The notes under the pieces: model-generated
Databases searched by the model: none
What the model saw: only the letters and a program-made list of their open reading frames with translations
What the model was told of the DNA's origin: nothing
Program-made: the position numbers and the translations under genes
IMG/VR virus record: IMGVR_UViG_3300046170_000010
Span: 1 to 31,009 of that record
Strand: one strand, 5' to 3'
DNA length: 31,009 bases
Origin: a virus
Part shown: piece after piece, positions 1 to 8,375 of the stretch
Layout of the letters: the number at the start of each line of letters is the position of its first letter
Numbering within the stretch: the stretch's first letter is position 1

Positions 1-364
1 TTTATATAATAAGATCAGTAGTGATATTATAGCAGATACTTTAACAGGTGACTATCTAAGTTTAGTAAATACTTATATCCAACCTATGCTTATTCATTTT
101 GCTATGGTAGATTATTTACCATTTGCAGCTTACCAGGTTAAGAATGGAGGAGTATTTAAACACTCATCTGAAAATAGTGAGACAGTATCTAAGAATGAAG
201 TAGATTATTTAGTAAATAAAGAAAGAGAGTTTGCAGAATACTATACAAGAAGATTTATAGATTATATGGCTAACAATCAAAACTTATTTCCTGAATATAC
301 AAGTAATACAAATGAGGACATAAATCCTGATAAAGATGCAACATTTAACGGATGGGTATTATAA
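1..364 (+). CDS. Head-tail connector candidate (DUF6712-like), 3' part; 5' part is at the window end
   Basis: Reading frame opens at base 2 and runs to the stop at 362-364. The last two bases of the window (ga) plus base 1 (t) make an Asp codon, and the frame continues exactly from the ORF starting at 30873. Joined product is 166 aa. The assembled protein resembles a small family common in Bacteroidetes phages that lies directly after the portal; position suggests a head completion or head-tail connector protein, but that role is inferred. Residues such as the HSSENSETVSK stretch and the acidic end with a GWVL C-terminus are characteristic of the family as I remember it. An internal ATG at 86 is not the true start. 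The next small ORF starts at 352, overlapping this stop. Confidence 0.8.
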   Translation, partial: LYNKISSDIIADTLTGDYLSLVNTYIQPMLIHFAMVDYLPFAAYQVKNGGVFKHSSENSETVSKNEVDYLVNKEREFAEYYTRRFIDYMANNQNLFPEYTSNTNEDINPDKDATFNGWVL

Positions 365-468
365 AAAAGATTTACAAACCTAAAGAGGGGAACGTAAAAA
401 AATTATTAACTTATTTAAAAAGCAATAATGGCTACATTAACAAGCACGAAAATAAAAAATACTTATGA
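352..468 (+). CDS. Small basic hypothetical protein, 38 aa
   Basis: ATG at 352 overlaps the connector gene's end by 13 bases; stop TGA at 466-468. The product begins MGIIKKIYKPKEGNVKKLL and is rich in Lys and Asn. It covers the otherwise empty gap between 364 and 428 and overlaps the tail fibre start by 41 bases in another frame. Small MGIIKK-type proteins sit at this place in related phages as far as I recall, but no function is known. The long overlap with the fibre gene is the main reason for doubt. Confidence 0.5.
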   Translation: MGIIKKIYKPKEGNVKKLLTYLKSNNGYINKHENKKYL

Positions 469-3400
469 TGCGTTATTAAAGTCAATAGACAATGATGCAA
501 TAGGAACAACAGCAAAACAGATCACAGACGGACTTGGAAACCTTACTCCATTATATATATCAACAACACAAGTAGGAATAGGAGTAACACCTGAATCAGG
601 ATTAAATCTTCACGTTTTTGGAGATGCTAAAATAGGTAGCAATCTAACAATCATTGGAAACTTAGTAGTAGAGGGAAGCACCACAACTGTCGGGACAGAT
701 ACATTAACAGTCAAAGACCCTTTAATTGTACTTGGCAAACAATAACACTTCTACAGATGCAGTTGATATAGGGTTTTATGGCAAATATACTCCTTCAGGT
801 ACTACACTATACTCAGGACTGTTTAGAGAAGCTCTAACAGGCAAATATAGATTATTTAAAGACTTACAAGATGAACCTACTACAACAGTAAACACAAGTG
901 GAACAGGATATGCTCAAGCTACTTTAATTGCTGCTTTAGAAGGAAACGTAACAGGTAATGTTACAGGTAATCTGACGGGTAATGTTACAGGAGGAACAAT
1001 ATCAGGTACTACAGGAACATTTAGTGGTAATGTAGATATTGATGGAACATTAGATGTAGATGATGTAATAAACGTTGAAGGTTCTGCTTTTGGTAGAATA
1101 GAAATAGGTGGAGCTTCAGGTGGTTATATAGATTTAAAAGCACCTAACTCTGATGATTATGATTTTAGAATTATTACAAGTTCTGGTGGTAATGAAATAA
1201 CTACAGCTACAGGTGACTTAATATTTAATACAGCAGAAACGTTAGCATTAACGATAGACACTTCACAAAATGCTAATTTTGAAGGTGAACTTCAAATACC
1301 TTCATATATAAGACATACTGGCGACACAAATACTTATATTGGATTTTCTGCAAATGATACTATAGATTTAGTTACTGCTAGTAATGTAGTATTACGAATT
1401 GATAGTTCAAATAATGCAACTTTTTCAGGAGATATTACTGCAGTTAGTTTTACTGGTAACTTAACAGGAAATGTAACAGGTAATGTAACTGGAGATTTAA
1501 CAGGTAATGTAACTGCAACTTCTGTTTTAGCAGATGGTGTGACAGCTACTACACAATCTATAAATGACAACTCTACTAAGGTTGCTACAACTGCTTATGT
1601 AGATGCAAAAGTAACTGCAGAGGATTTAGATTTTGCAGGAACTTCAGGAACAGGTTCGGTTGATTTAGACAGCCAAACATTCACTATAGCAGGAACTACG
1701 AATGAAATATCAACTTCTGCAAGTAATCAAACCTTAACAGTAGGTTTGCCTCAAAATGTTACAATACAAAACGAATTAACGGTTCTTAGTAATATTTTTG
1801 TTGGTGAGGGGGCAAATAATGAATTTGATTATATATATGCTGATAATAATTTATTTAGAATAGGCTATTATAGTAATGCAAAAACATTTGAAGTAAATCA
1901 AACTGATTTTAGAGTAGGTAGTAATCATAAAGTTGGTATTGGTACAAATAATCCTCAAACATTATTTGAAATTAGTAATGAAAATATAGGAACAACAACT
2001 GCTCCGATAATTAGAATAAATAACGTAGATAGTAGTTTAAGTGACGGTCAAAATCTAGGTAGTATTGAATTTTATAATGACCATACAAATTTAACAACTG
2101 CTAATATTGGTGTGTTTAATAACACAGACGGAACTATAGTTACAGAAATGAAATTTAATTTAGGTTCTTCTGGGGATATACTTACATTAGATACCAATGA
2201 AATAAATGCTACAAAAAGATTAACTATAACAGGAAGTGGAAGTACTCCAAGAGTAACATTAGCAAACAATGCAGGAGAGGGTGCTTTAACATATTCTTTA
2301 AGGTCTCAAGATGATGGTTACTTTGGTATTTTTCAAGAAAGTTCTCAGGTTTTAACCATTTCTCAAGGTGGTGATGTTGGTATTAATGCAGACCCAGATA
2401 ATTACAGCAAAAAAGAATTAGTAATAACTGCACCAGATGAAGGAGGTATTACAATAGCTAGTGCGACAGATGAGGCTGCATATTTAGACTTTTCAGATGG
2501 TTCTGGTTTAAAAAACTTTATTCGTGTTGACCACGATGGAGATATATTTGGTTATAATTCTTGGGGTTCACACGAGTTCACACTTGGTGAAGGAGTTCCT
2601 TCTTTGACTTTAGAAAGTAGTGGTGCAACTTTTGCAGATAACGCAACTTTTGCAGGAGATGTAAACATAGGTAAAAATGAATCAACAGCCACACGCCAGT
2701 TAACAATAGGACAAGGAAGAACAGGTAATGGATTTTCTTTTATTGATTTAGTTGGAGATGCTACTTATACAGATTATGGTTTAAGAATGTTAAGGGGTAA
2801 TGGAGGAGCAAATGCACTTAGTATTTTAGAACATAGGGGTACAGGTGCTTTTGAAATTAAAACAGCAGAAGCAGCACCAATAGTATTTGAAACAACAGGA
2901 ACAGAAGCTTTGCGTATAGATAGTTCTGGAAACGTAGGAATAAATGAAACATCACCTTCAAGTTATTTTTCGCCAGATTTAGTTGTAAAAGCAAAAGCTG
3001 ATTTAGGAGGTATTACAATAAGGTCAAATGCTACATCAGACAATAACTATCTTATGTTTGCTGATGGTACATCAGGAAATGCAGCATATAGGGGTTATGT
3101 AAATTATAATCATTCTGCTGATTCTATGACTTTTGGTTCAGCAGCAGTTGCAAGATTAACCATAGACAGTTCTGGAAACTCAACTTTTGCAGGAAATGTA
3201 ATAATTGGTACATCAGCAACTACAGATGCTATACTTAATGTTGCAGGAAATGGAGAAACCACAAGCCTTCTAAAATTAAAATCTACACACGGAAACGGAA
3301 ACACTTATGCTTTTAAAAGTAATGGTGGTAATGCTGAGGTTTTAGCTATAATGGATATTACAGCAGGTAATAGAATTGCTGCATTAGGTCAGTCTGAGGT

Positions 3401-5006
3401 TTCTTTTGCAACAGGTGGAACTACAAGGTTATTAATAAACAGTTCTGGAAACGTAGGAATTGGAGTAACACCATATTCACATTATACAGGATATGAATCA
3501 TTAGATATTGGTAATACAACGTCTTTAATATCTAACAATACAGGTACAAATGTAACTAATTTGTTACAAAATGCTTATTTAAATTCTGGAGCTACTGCTT
3601 GGGTTCGTAAAGCTGCTGATGAAGCAAATCAATTTTATATGGCAAATGGAGAATTTAATTTTGAAAATGCTCCGTCTGATACAGCAGGTTCAGCTATTAC
3701 TTGGACAAGAAGATTAACTATACAAGCAGGAGGAAACGTAGGAATCGGGACGACTTCGCCTACTAATGCAAAATTAGTAATTTCTGATACTGGCGCAAAC
3801 AAAATATCTATTGATGGAGGAACTTCTCAAAATGGTATGAGATGGGAGGCAGTCGGGGGCGCTAATGGTTTTTATTTATTCAATGGTACTTTTGGCACTG
3901 CTGGATTTGGATTATACAATATAAACACAGCACAAGCTCCACTTTGGATTCAAAACGGAGGCAACGTAGGAATTGGAACGACTAGTCCTAGTTACAAACT
4001 TCACGTTGTTGGTGACCAATTAATATTTGGTGATTTACTTTTAGAAGGTTCAGCAAATAGTTTTAGAACTATATCAATGAATACAAATGATGGCTCTGAT
4101 AATCAAACATTAAGTTTATGTGGAGGTGCAACATCAAGTTCAGCAAGAGGTGGTCGTGTTGATATACAGGGTAACGAAGCAAGTAGTGGTGGAGGAATTG
4201 TTAAAATAGTAGCTGGTAATGTTTCAACAGGTGATATTGAATTATATACCGCCAATACCTCGAGGCTTATAGTAAATAATGCTGGAAATGTTTTAGTTCA
4301 GGCAACTACTTCAGGAGGCAATGGTTTATCTATTAGACCTAATGCAACTGCAGGAACAGTTCAACAAATATTTAACAGAGCAAGTACTACAAGTGATAGT
4401 TATGTTTTTGATTTTCAAAATGGAGGCACAACTGTTGGATATATAAAATATAATAATACTTCAACCTCTTATGCTACTTCTTCTGATTATAGATTAAAAG
4501 AAAATGTAGTAGAATTAACTGGAGCTTTAGATAGAGTAAGTCAATTAAAACCTAGTAGATTTAATTTTATTTCAGATGCAGACACAACAGTAGATGGGTT
4601 TTTAGCTCACGAAGTACAAGAAATAGTGCCTGAAGCTATTAGTGGTGAAAAGGATGGTATGCGTACTGAAGAATACGAAGTAAGTCCTGCTGTTTATGAA
4701 AATGTTGTTCATCCTGCTGAAGAAGCAGTTTATGAAACTATAGAGCATCCTGCTGTTGAAGAAGAATTAGATGATGAAAAAAACATAATTGTAGAGGGCA
4801 AAGAAGCATATACTGAAGAAGTCCTTGTAACAGAAGCTAAAGAAGAATGGACTGAAAAAGTATTAGTATCTGAAAAGGTAATGGGTACAAGAGAAGTGCC
4901 AGATTATCAAGGTATCGACCAATCAAAGTTAGTGCCATTATTAGTAGGAGCTATACAGGAGTTAAAAGCAGAAATAGAAAGTTTAAAGTCACAAATAAAT
5001 AATTAA
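428..5006 (+). CDS. Giant tail fibre/receptor-binding protein with C-terminal S74 auto-cleaving chaperone; one-base frameshift near 734
   Basis: Two frames (428-745 and the frame entering at 726) join into one 1525-aa protein if one G of the GG at 734-735 is removed; the join reads DPLIVLANNN and restores continuity in a conserved stretch. The N-terminal ~110 residues start MATLTSTKIKNTYDALLKS and likely bind the tail. The long middle carries GNVTG-type repeats (about 942-993 and 1453-1513) and recurring NVGIGTTSP-like blocks, typical of trimeric beta-rich fibres. The C-terminus is an intramolecular chaperone (Peptidase_S74): SSDYRLKEN near 4479-4505 supplies the Ser-Asp and a Lys five residues after the Ser, the expected self-cleavage dyad; GFLAHEVQEIVPEA follows, and a heptad-like helix ends the protein. 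An acidic Val/Glu-rich insert lies between these last two parts. The TTG at 726 is not a credible separate start. Confidence 0.85.
942..993 (+). repeat. Tandem GNVTG-coding repeat in the fibre gene, first block
   Basis: Degenerate 12-base units (ggtaatgttaca and variants) repeat four times, coding GNVTGNVTGNLTGNVTG. These low-complexity units recur about 500 bases later. Confidence 0.8.
1453..1513 (+). repeat. Tandem GNVTG-coding repeat in the fibre gene, second block
   Basis: Second cluster of the same 12-base units, coding GNLTGNVTGNVTGDLTGNV. The two clusters could recombine and remove or duplicate the fibre segment between them. Confidence 0.75.
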
Positions 5007-5014
5007 TATATTTG
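5007..5014 (+). promoter_or_regulatory. Possible host-type -7 promoter box TATATTTG
   Basis: Perfect match to the Bacteroidetes -7 consensus TAnnTTTG, in the gap between the fibre stop (5006) and the small-gene block at 5039. No clear TTG -33 box sits about 19 bases upstream, so activity is uncertain. Confidence 0.35.
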
Positions 5015-5038
5015 TAATATAACTATAAATTTAATAAA

Positions 5039-5275
5039 ATGTCAAAAATTAGTAAAGAAGAATTAGAATCATTGTTAGAATCAGAAAAGAAAGTTTCTGC
5101 TATTAAGCACGACTTAGGCACACTAGATGAGCAAAAGCATAATCTATTACACGCTTTAAGTCAAGTTAGAGAAGAATCTAACAAAGTAAAGAAAGAACTA
5201 GAAGACAAGTATGGTAAAATAAATATCAACTTGCAAGATGGTTCTTACGAGGAAATAAAAGAAGATAAAGAATAA
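5039..5275 (+). CDS. Small coiled-coil protein, 78 aa
   Basis: ATG preceded by an A/T-rich leader. The protein is almost wholly helical and charged, with heptad-like Leu/Ile spacing through about residues 5-60 and then a KINLQDGSYEEI segment. It is the first gene after the fibre and heads the run of small membrane and lysis genes. Short coiled-coil proteins of this type are common next to the lysis cassette of flavobacterial phages; one could be a spanin-like or holin partner, but nothing in the sequence proves this. Confidence 0.75.
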   Translation: MSKISKEELESLLESEKKVSAIKHDLGTLDEQKHNLLHALSQVREESNKVKKELEDKYGKININLQDGSYEEIKEDKE

Positions 5276-5279
5276 CGCT

Positions 5280-5411
5280 ATGGATTTTGCAGATATGAAG
5301 ATATACCTTATAAACTCAATAGCTTTTGTAGTATCATTAACTGAGGTTGAGGTATGGTTAAAAATTATACTTCTAATCTGCACGAATAGTATATACTATT
5401 CAAAAAACTAA
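5280..5411 (+). CDS. Small membrane protein, 43 aa
   Basis: ATG at 5280, four bases after the preceding stop. The product begins MDFADMKIYLINSIAF and has hydrophobic stretches at about residues 8-20 and 25-36, so it probably spans the membrane once or twice. It lies in the block that also holds the peptidase and 3-TM holin. A holin or antiholin role is possible by position only. Confidence 0.65.
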   Translation: MDFADMKIYLINSIAFVVSLTEVEVWLKIILLICTNSIYYSKN

Positions 5412-5417
5412 GAAACT

Positions 5418-5697
5418 ATGAGTGAATTAAGCGAAGACAGTAAATTTGAAATTAGTATAAAGACACTTATTGCTATAGGGGTGGGGTTATCTACCCTTAT
5501 AGGAATGTGGTTTGCCTTACAAGCAGACATAGAGGAAGGCTAAGAAGCTACCTGAACCTGAGATTTCAAGAACAGAGTATGATTTAAAAGACAAGCTCGT
5601 AAGAGAGACAATAATGAATACTGGTAAAAAAGTAGAAGAAAACTCAGATGCGTTAAAGAAAATAGACGATAAGTTATTTGAAATAATTAGTAAATGA
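5418..5697 (+). CDS. Membrane-anchored coiled-coil protein, about 92 aa, split by a one-base frameshift
   Basis: From ATG 5418 the frame codes MSELSEDSKFEIS, a transmembrane helix (about residues 16-35, LIAIGVGLSTLIGMWFAL), then meets a stop after ADIEEG. Removing one G of the GG at 5538-5539 gives ADIEEAKKLPEPEISRTEYD and an open frame to the TGA at 5695-5697, which forms an ATGA overlap with the next gene. A length of 280 bases equals 93 codons plus one. The repaired protein has an N-terminal anchor and a charged helical tail. Its function is unknown; topology would fit a spanin-like or lysis accessory protein. Confidence 0.75.
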
Positions 5698-6035
5698 AAA
5701 AATTAATATTATGTGCGATATGTGTATTGGTTGCGGTCTCTGTATATAGTCAAGACGTAACAGTTCTGCAAATAAATGCAGAATGGAATAAAAAGAATAA
5801 TTACGATTTAAGTGATATTACAGGTGCTACTGTTAAGTTTAGTTACCTAAAAGACCAACCTAGAGATGTTCAGAACTCTATTATGGCTGTACCTGTAATT
5901 GTTATTATGGATAAATCAGGTAGAGTAAGAATGCAATATGTAGCAGATATATCTTTGCAAATTAAAGCTACTAGGTTAGAAATACAGAACACTATAAATA
6001 GAATTAATAAATCCAGAAGGGCAAGTACTAACTAA
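5694..6035 (+). CDS. Exported thioredoxin-like small protein, 113 aa
   Basis: N-terminus MKKLILCAICVLVAVSVYSQ is a signal peptide with a likely cleavage after the YSQ region; a Cys at residue 7 is within the hydrophobic core rather than a clear lipobox. The mature part (VTVLQINAEWNKKNNYDL...AVPVIVIMDKSGRV) follows a thioredoxin-fold pattern: beta strand VLQINAEWN, then the cis-Pro-like VPVIVI strand and a DKSG turn. The CxxC active site is absent, so it is not a redox enzyme. Start overlaps the previous stop (ATGA), and the stop overlaps the peptidase start. A periplasmic role in lysis or superinfection exclusion is possible but unproven. Confidence 0.7.
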   Translation: MKKLILCAICVLVAVSVYSQDVTVLQINAEWNKKNNYDLSDITGATVKFSYLKDQPRDVQNSIMAVPVIVIMDKSGRVRMQYVADISLQIKATRLEIQNTINRINKSRRASTN

Positions 6036-6518
6036 TGAATAGAATAAGTAAACATATAAGCTACAAAGAAGCTACTAGAAGTGCAACAGCTTTACGTTTA
6101 GGCATAGATAATGTGCCTAATGAATATCACTTACAAAATATGGAGATGGTAGCTAAGAAAGTATTTGAACCTTTAAGAGAAGCTGTTAATGCACCAATAA
6201 AAATAAACTCATTTTATAGATGTGAAGAACTTAATAAAGCTATTGGAGGCAGCAGTAAAAGCCAACATTGTCAAGGACGTGCTATTGATATTGACGATAT
6301 TTATGGTCACGTTAGTAATGCTTATATGTATTATTACATTAAAGATAATCTCGACTTTGACCAACTTATTTGGGAGTTTGGCACAAATGATAGTCCTGAT
6401 TGGGTTCACGTTCAGTTATGTAGATGAAGATTCTAATAGAAAAAGATGTTTAAGAGCAATAAGAGAAAATGGTAAAACTAAATATATAGATATAACAAAT
6501 GAGCAAAATACTAAGTAA
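6035..6518 (+). CDS. Peptidase M15 family endolysin (D-Ala-type), frameshifted near its end
   Basis: Zn-peptidase of the M15 type that cuts peptidoglycan peptide bonds. The motif SxHxxGxAxD is intact (Ser76, His78, Gly81, Ala83, Asp85), followed by a Glu in LIWEFG (Glu114) and the WVHV motif with the third Zn ligand His125. The raw frame stops soon after WVHV at 6427. Removing one T of the TT at 6411-6412 gives WVHVSYVDEDSNRKRCLRA and continues to the stop at 6516-6518, the C-terminus expected of the family. Repaired length is 160 aa. It overlaps the holin gene by 20 bases, a typical lysis pair. It has no signal peptide, so export depends on the holin. Confidence 0.88.
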
Positions 6519-6894
6519 ATTATTTGGAGCTGCAGGTGGAAACATAGCAGAAAAGATTTCAGGCATAATAGATAAACATACTTTTAGTAAAGTAGAGAAA
6601 GCTCAATTCGAAAAAGAAATGGAGCAGATCTGGATTGATGCAGAAGCTGACATACAAAAGAATGTTACTGAGAGATGGAAAGTAGATATGGCTTCTGATA
6701 GTTGGCTTAGTAAGAATGTTAGACCTTTAGTTCTTATATTTCTAGTAGTGTCTACAGTTCTTATGGTATTTATAGATGCAGGTGTTATATCTTTTGAAGT
6801 TAAAGCAAACTGGATAGACTTATTACAGTTAGTTCTTATAACAGTCATAGGAGCTTATTTTGGGGGTCGTAGTGCAGAGAAATTTAGAAAGTAA
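6499..6894 (+). CDS. 3-TM holin (Holin_3TM-like), 131 aa
   Basis: Soluble amphipathic N-terminal half (residues 1-75) and two hydrophobic helices near 78-95 and 105-122, ending AYFGGRSAEKFRK. The SWLSKNVRPLVLI motif followed by an Asp-Ala-Gly turn and the C-terminal GGRSxEK are characteristic of the 3-TM holin family of phages and gene transfer agents. It directly follows and overlaps the M15 peptidase, as expected for a holin that permits endolysin access to the wall. Confidence 0.85.
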   Translation: MSKILSKLFGAAGGNIAEKISGIIDKHTFSKVEKAQFEKEMEQIWIDAEADIQKNVTERWKVDMASDSWLSKNVRPLVLIFLVVSTVLMVFIDAGVISFEVKANWIDLLQLVLITVIGAYFGGRSAEKFRK

Positions 6895-7019
6895 TGGCAA
6901 AGCTAACCACAAGTAATTATCGTGCCTCTAAACGCACAAAAAGACCTGGTGTTCATTCTAAGAATGCTAGTAAGGGTCAAGTAAAATTTAAAAAGAAATA
7001 TAAAGGTCAAGGCAGATAA
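6894..7019 (+). CDS. Small highly basic protein, 41 aa
   Basis: ATG at 6894 overlaps the holin stop (TAATG). The product MAKLTTSNYRASKRTKRPGV... is rich in Lys/Arg, ends KKYKGQGR, and has no hydrophobic segment. Short basic proteins of this kind often close the lysis block in flavobacterial phages. It could bind nucleic acid or be a minor virion component; no function is known. Confidence 0.65.
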   Translation: MAKLTTSNYRASKRTKRPGVHSKNASKGQVKFKKKYKGQGR

Positions 7020-7030
7020 ATATTTTTTTA

Positions 7031-7038
7031 TATATTTG
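7031..7038 (+). promoter_or_regulatory. Possible host-type -7 promoter box TATATTTG before the early region
   Basis: Perfect TAnnTTTG match 12 bases after the last lysis-block stop and 156 bases before the NinG-like gene. A -33 TTG at the usual distance is not evident. If active it would make a transcript with a long leader carrying a possible hairpin (GCA-CAAC ... GTTG ... TGC, about 7057-7083) and the pyrimidine tract. Confidence 0.4.
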
Positions 7039-7124
7039 TTCTTGCTTATAGCTAAACTTGCACAACCTAATAAAGTTGGACGGTGCTTGGAACAGGTATT
7101 ACTTTCTTTCTTTTTTACTAGGTT

Positions 7125-7168
7125 TTTTCTTTCTTTTTCTTTTTACTCTTTTTCTTTTTCTTTCTTTT
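7125..7168. repeat. Perfect 20-nt polypyrimidine mirror repeat (H-DNA/triplex candidate)
   Basis: The left arm 7125-7144 is T4 C T3 C T5 C T5. The spacer 7145-7148 is ACTC. The right arm 7149-7168 is T5 C T5 C T3 C T4, the exact mirror of the left arm (20 of 20). The tract extends upstream as T/C-rich sequence to about 7101. The complementary strand is pure purine over each arm. Such homopurine-homopyrimidine mirror repeats are the classic substrate for intramolecular triplex. It sits between late lysis genes and the early region. Confidence 0.85.
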
Positions 7169-7193
7169 AATTATAATTTATATCTTAGTGTAT

Positions 7194-7607
7194 ATGAGAA
7201 AGGTATCACGCAAAAGTCTTGTAAAGAAATTAGATGCAATATTCTCTGAATATATAAGACTTAGAAAAGCTAATAAGAAAGGCATAGTAACTTGCTATAC
7301 TTGTGGAAAGAAAGCATATTGGAAAGGTGCAGGAATGCAGAATGGACATTTTATGTCTAGAAAATCTTATTCTACAAGATGGGAGGAGCTTAACTGCCAA
7401 GTACAATGCTATTCCTGTAATGTGATGAGATATGGTGAACAATACAAGTATGGCTTAGAACTCCAAAAAGAATATGGTAAAGACTTACCAGAACAGCTTC
7501 TTATACAATCTAAACAGATCAAAAAGTTCTCTAATATAGACTTAGAGGATATGATAAATAAATACAAAGACTTAGTAGATAAAAGGAAAAAAGAATTATC
7601 TTTGTAA
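7194..7607 (+). CDS. ninG: NinG/Rap-like recombination protein, 137 aa
   Basis: Resembles lambda NinG (Rap), a structure-specific endonuclease involved in recombination, with an HNH-like Zn-binding core. Two Cys pairs are visible: Cys34-xx-Cys37 and Cys72-xx-Cys75, with Asn50-Gly51-His52 in QNGHFMSR and RWEELNC between them. ATG 7194 is preferred to the GTG at 7188 because it starts the MRKVSRKSL basic helix and follows an A/T-rich leader. It is about two thirds the length of lambda NinG, as usual in Bacteroidetes phages. It is the first gene of the early region and is followed by a terminator. Confidence 0.85.
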   Translation: MRKVSRKSLVKKLDAIFSEYIRLRKANKKGIVTCYTCGKKAYWKGAGMQNGHFMSRKSYSTRWEELNCQVQCYSCNVMRYGEQYKYGLELQKEYGKDLPEQLLIQSKQIKKFSNIDLEDMINKYKDLVDKRKKELSL

Positions 7608-7646
7608 GCATAATCTGTTTCTCGCAGGTCTTATAGTTTTGTTTTG

Positions 7647-7678
7647 AAGGGAGGGATTAATTTTCCTCCTTTTTTTTT
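7647..7678 (+). terminator. Rho-independent terminator after the NinG-like gene
   Basis: AAGGGAGG, a short A/T loop, then CCTCC followed by nine T. The stem GGAGG/CCTCC is extended by a G-U and two A-U pairs. It ends the NinG transcript and separates it from the promoter at 7685. Confidence 0.8.
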
Positions 7679-7684
7679 ATGCAC

Positions 7685-7714
7685 TTGTTTTATTAACATT
7701 TTTTAATTAACTTG
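7685..7714 (+). promoter_or_regulatory. Probable early promoter (TTG-N20-TAACTTG)
   Basis: TTG at 7685-7687 and TAACTTG at 7708-7714, an imperfect Bacteroidetes -33/-7 pair, immediately after a terminator and before the operon starting at 7757. The downstream hairpin element is shared with the promoter region at 16743. Confidence 0.5.
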
Positions 7715-7720
7715 CTAAAG

Positions 7721-7738
7721 TATTGCAATGAAGCAATA
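7721..7738 (+). promoter_or_regulatory. Leader hairpin or operator, copy 1 (TATTGC-AATGAA-GCAATA)
   Basis: Perfect 6-bp inverted repeat around the 6-nt loop AATGAA, 6 bases after the -7 box and 18 bases before the ATG at 7757. A second copy with the same loop pattern (AAYGAA) occurs at 16781-16800. Confidence 0.6.
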
Positions 7739-7756
7739 TATTAAAAACAATTATAT

Positions 7757-7975
7757 ATGACACATAGAGAAGATTTATTAAGGCTCAGAGAAGCTGAGGT
7801 AGAGCAATTAAGAAAGCACTACAACGAGAGTGATGCTATAATTAAGAAATTAAAAGATAGCATAAAAGACAAACATAATTTGATAAAGTCTTTAGAACTT
7901 CAGATTAGAGAACAAGAAGTTAAAATGAATTATTATGAAATAGGTATTAACATAGTAGATGAATATATAAAATAA
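7757..7975 (+). CDS. Coiled-coil hypothetical protein, 72 aa
   Basis: First gene of the operon after the 7685 promoter. The product is almost entirely a charged coiled coil (EDLLRLREAEVEQLRKHY... through about residue 58) with no recognisable domain. Gene starts after an A-rich leader without Shine-Dalgarno. Function unknown; its place at the head of the replication operon suggests an early role. Confidence 0.7.
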   Translation: MTHREDLLRLREAEVEQLRKHYNESDAIIKKLKDSIKDKHNLIKSLELQIREQEVKMNYYEIGINIVDEYIK

Positions 7976-7980
7976 TAAAT

Positions 7981-8370
7981 ATGAATTATACAGCACAAGT
8001 AAAAGAAATACACAAAACAGATAGAGAACCTTTTGGTGATGGTATGTTAACTTATAAAATGAAAACTTCTAAACACGAAGGATTTTTATATACTCCTAAA
8101 TTAAATATACAAAAAGGAGATGAAATTAATTATGATTATTATAAACAGAAAGATCAATACTATAAGTTTGCTAAAGTTAAAAAAGTAGGTATGTACAATA
8201 ATTATAAAAAAGATACTAGTACACAGTCTGTATCTAAACCTTTAGACACTCATAGCTCTATATTAAGACAAGTAGCATTTAAAGGAGCTATAGAACTTGC
8301 TTCTTCTGGCAAGATAAACATTCAAGAGATAGAAGAATTTACAAATACATTTAATCAAATTTTAAAATAA
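7981..8370 (+). CDS. Hypothetical early protein, 129 aa, possible OB-fold/ssDNA-binding
   Basis: ATG six bases after the preceding stop. The N-terminal ~70 residues alternate short beta-like strands (YTAQVKEIHKT, MLTYKMKTSKHEGFLYTP, YYKFAKVKKVG), compatible with an OB-like fold. A Ser/Thr-rich linker follows. The C-terminal helix pair contains ILRQVAFKGAIELA and EEFTNTFNQIL; this type of tail (RQxAxKxA) recurs in phage proteins next to ssDNA-binding genes. Direct neighbour of the DUF3127-like gene. A role in replication or recombination is inferred from context. Confidence 0.6.
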   Translation: MNYTAQVKEIHKTDREPFGDGMLTYKMKTSKHEGFLYTPKLNIQKGDEINYDYYKQKDQYYKFAKVKKVGMYNNYKKDTSTQSVSKPLDTHSSILRQVAFKGAIELASSGKINIQEIEEFTNTFNQILK

Positions 8371-8375
8371 TAAAT

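Noticed and set aside
942-1513. CRISPR-like repeats
   Set aside because: The repeats are 12-base in-frame coding units of a fibre protein without spacers.
1334-1570. Minus-strand ORFs throughout the window (this and about twenty others)
   Set aside because: All lie opposite convincing plus-strand genes, show low-complexity Ser/Leu/Val composition from reverse reading, and none has a recognisable domain.
726-5006. Separate 1426-aa fibre gene starting with TTG at 726
   Set aside because: The TTG lies inside the upstream frame, and the two frames join seamlessly after removal of one G; no start signal precedes it.
6222-6518. Independent 98-aa membrane-like ORF
   Set aside because: Only its last third is real: it is the continuation of the M15 peptidase after a one-base error. 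The hydrophobic first part is an out-of-frame reading of the peptidase core.
7058-7249. 63-aa Phe/Leu-rich ORF across the pyrimidine tract
   Set aside because: The hydrophobic residues come from reading T/C repeats; TTG start and overlap with the NinG-like gene make it an artefact.
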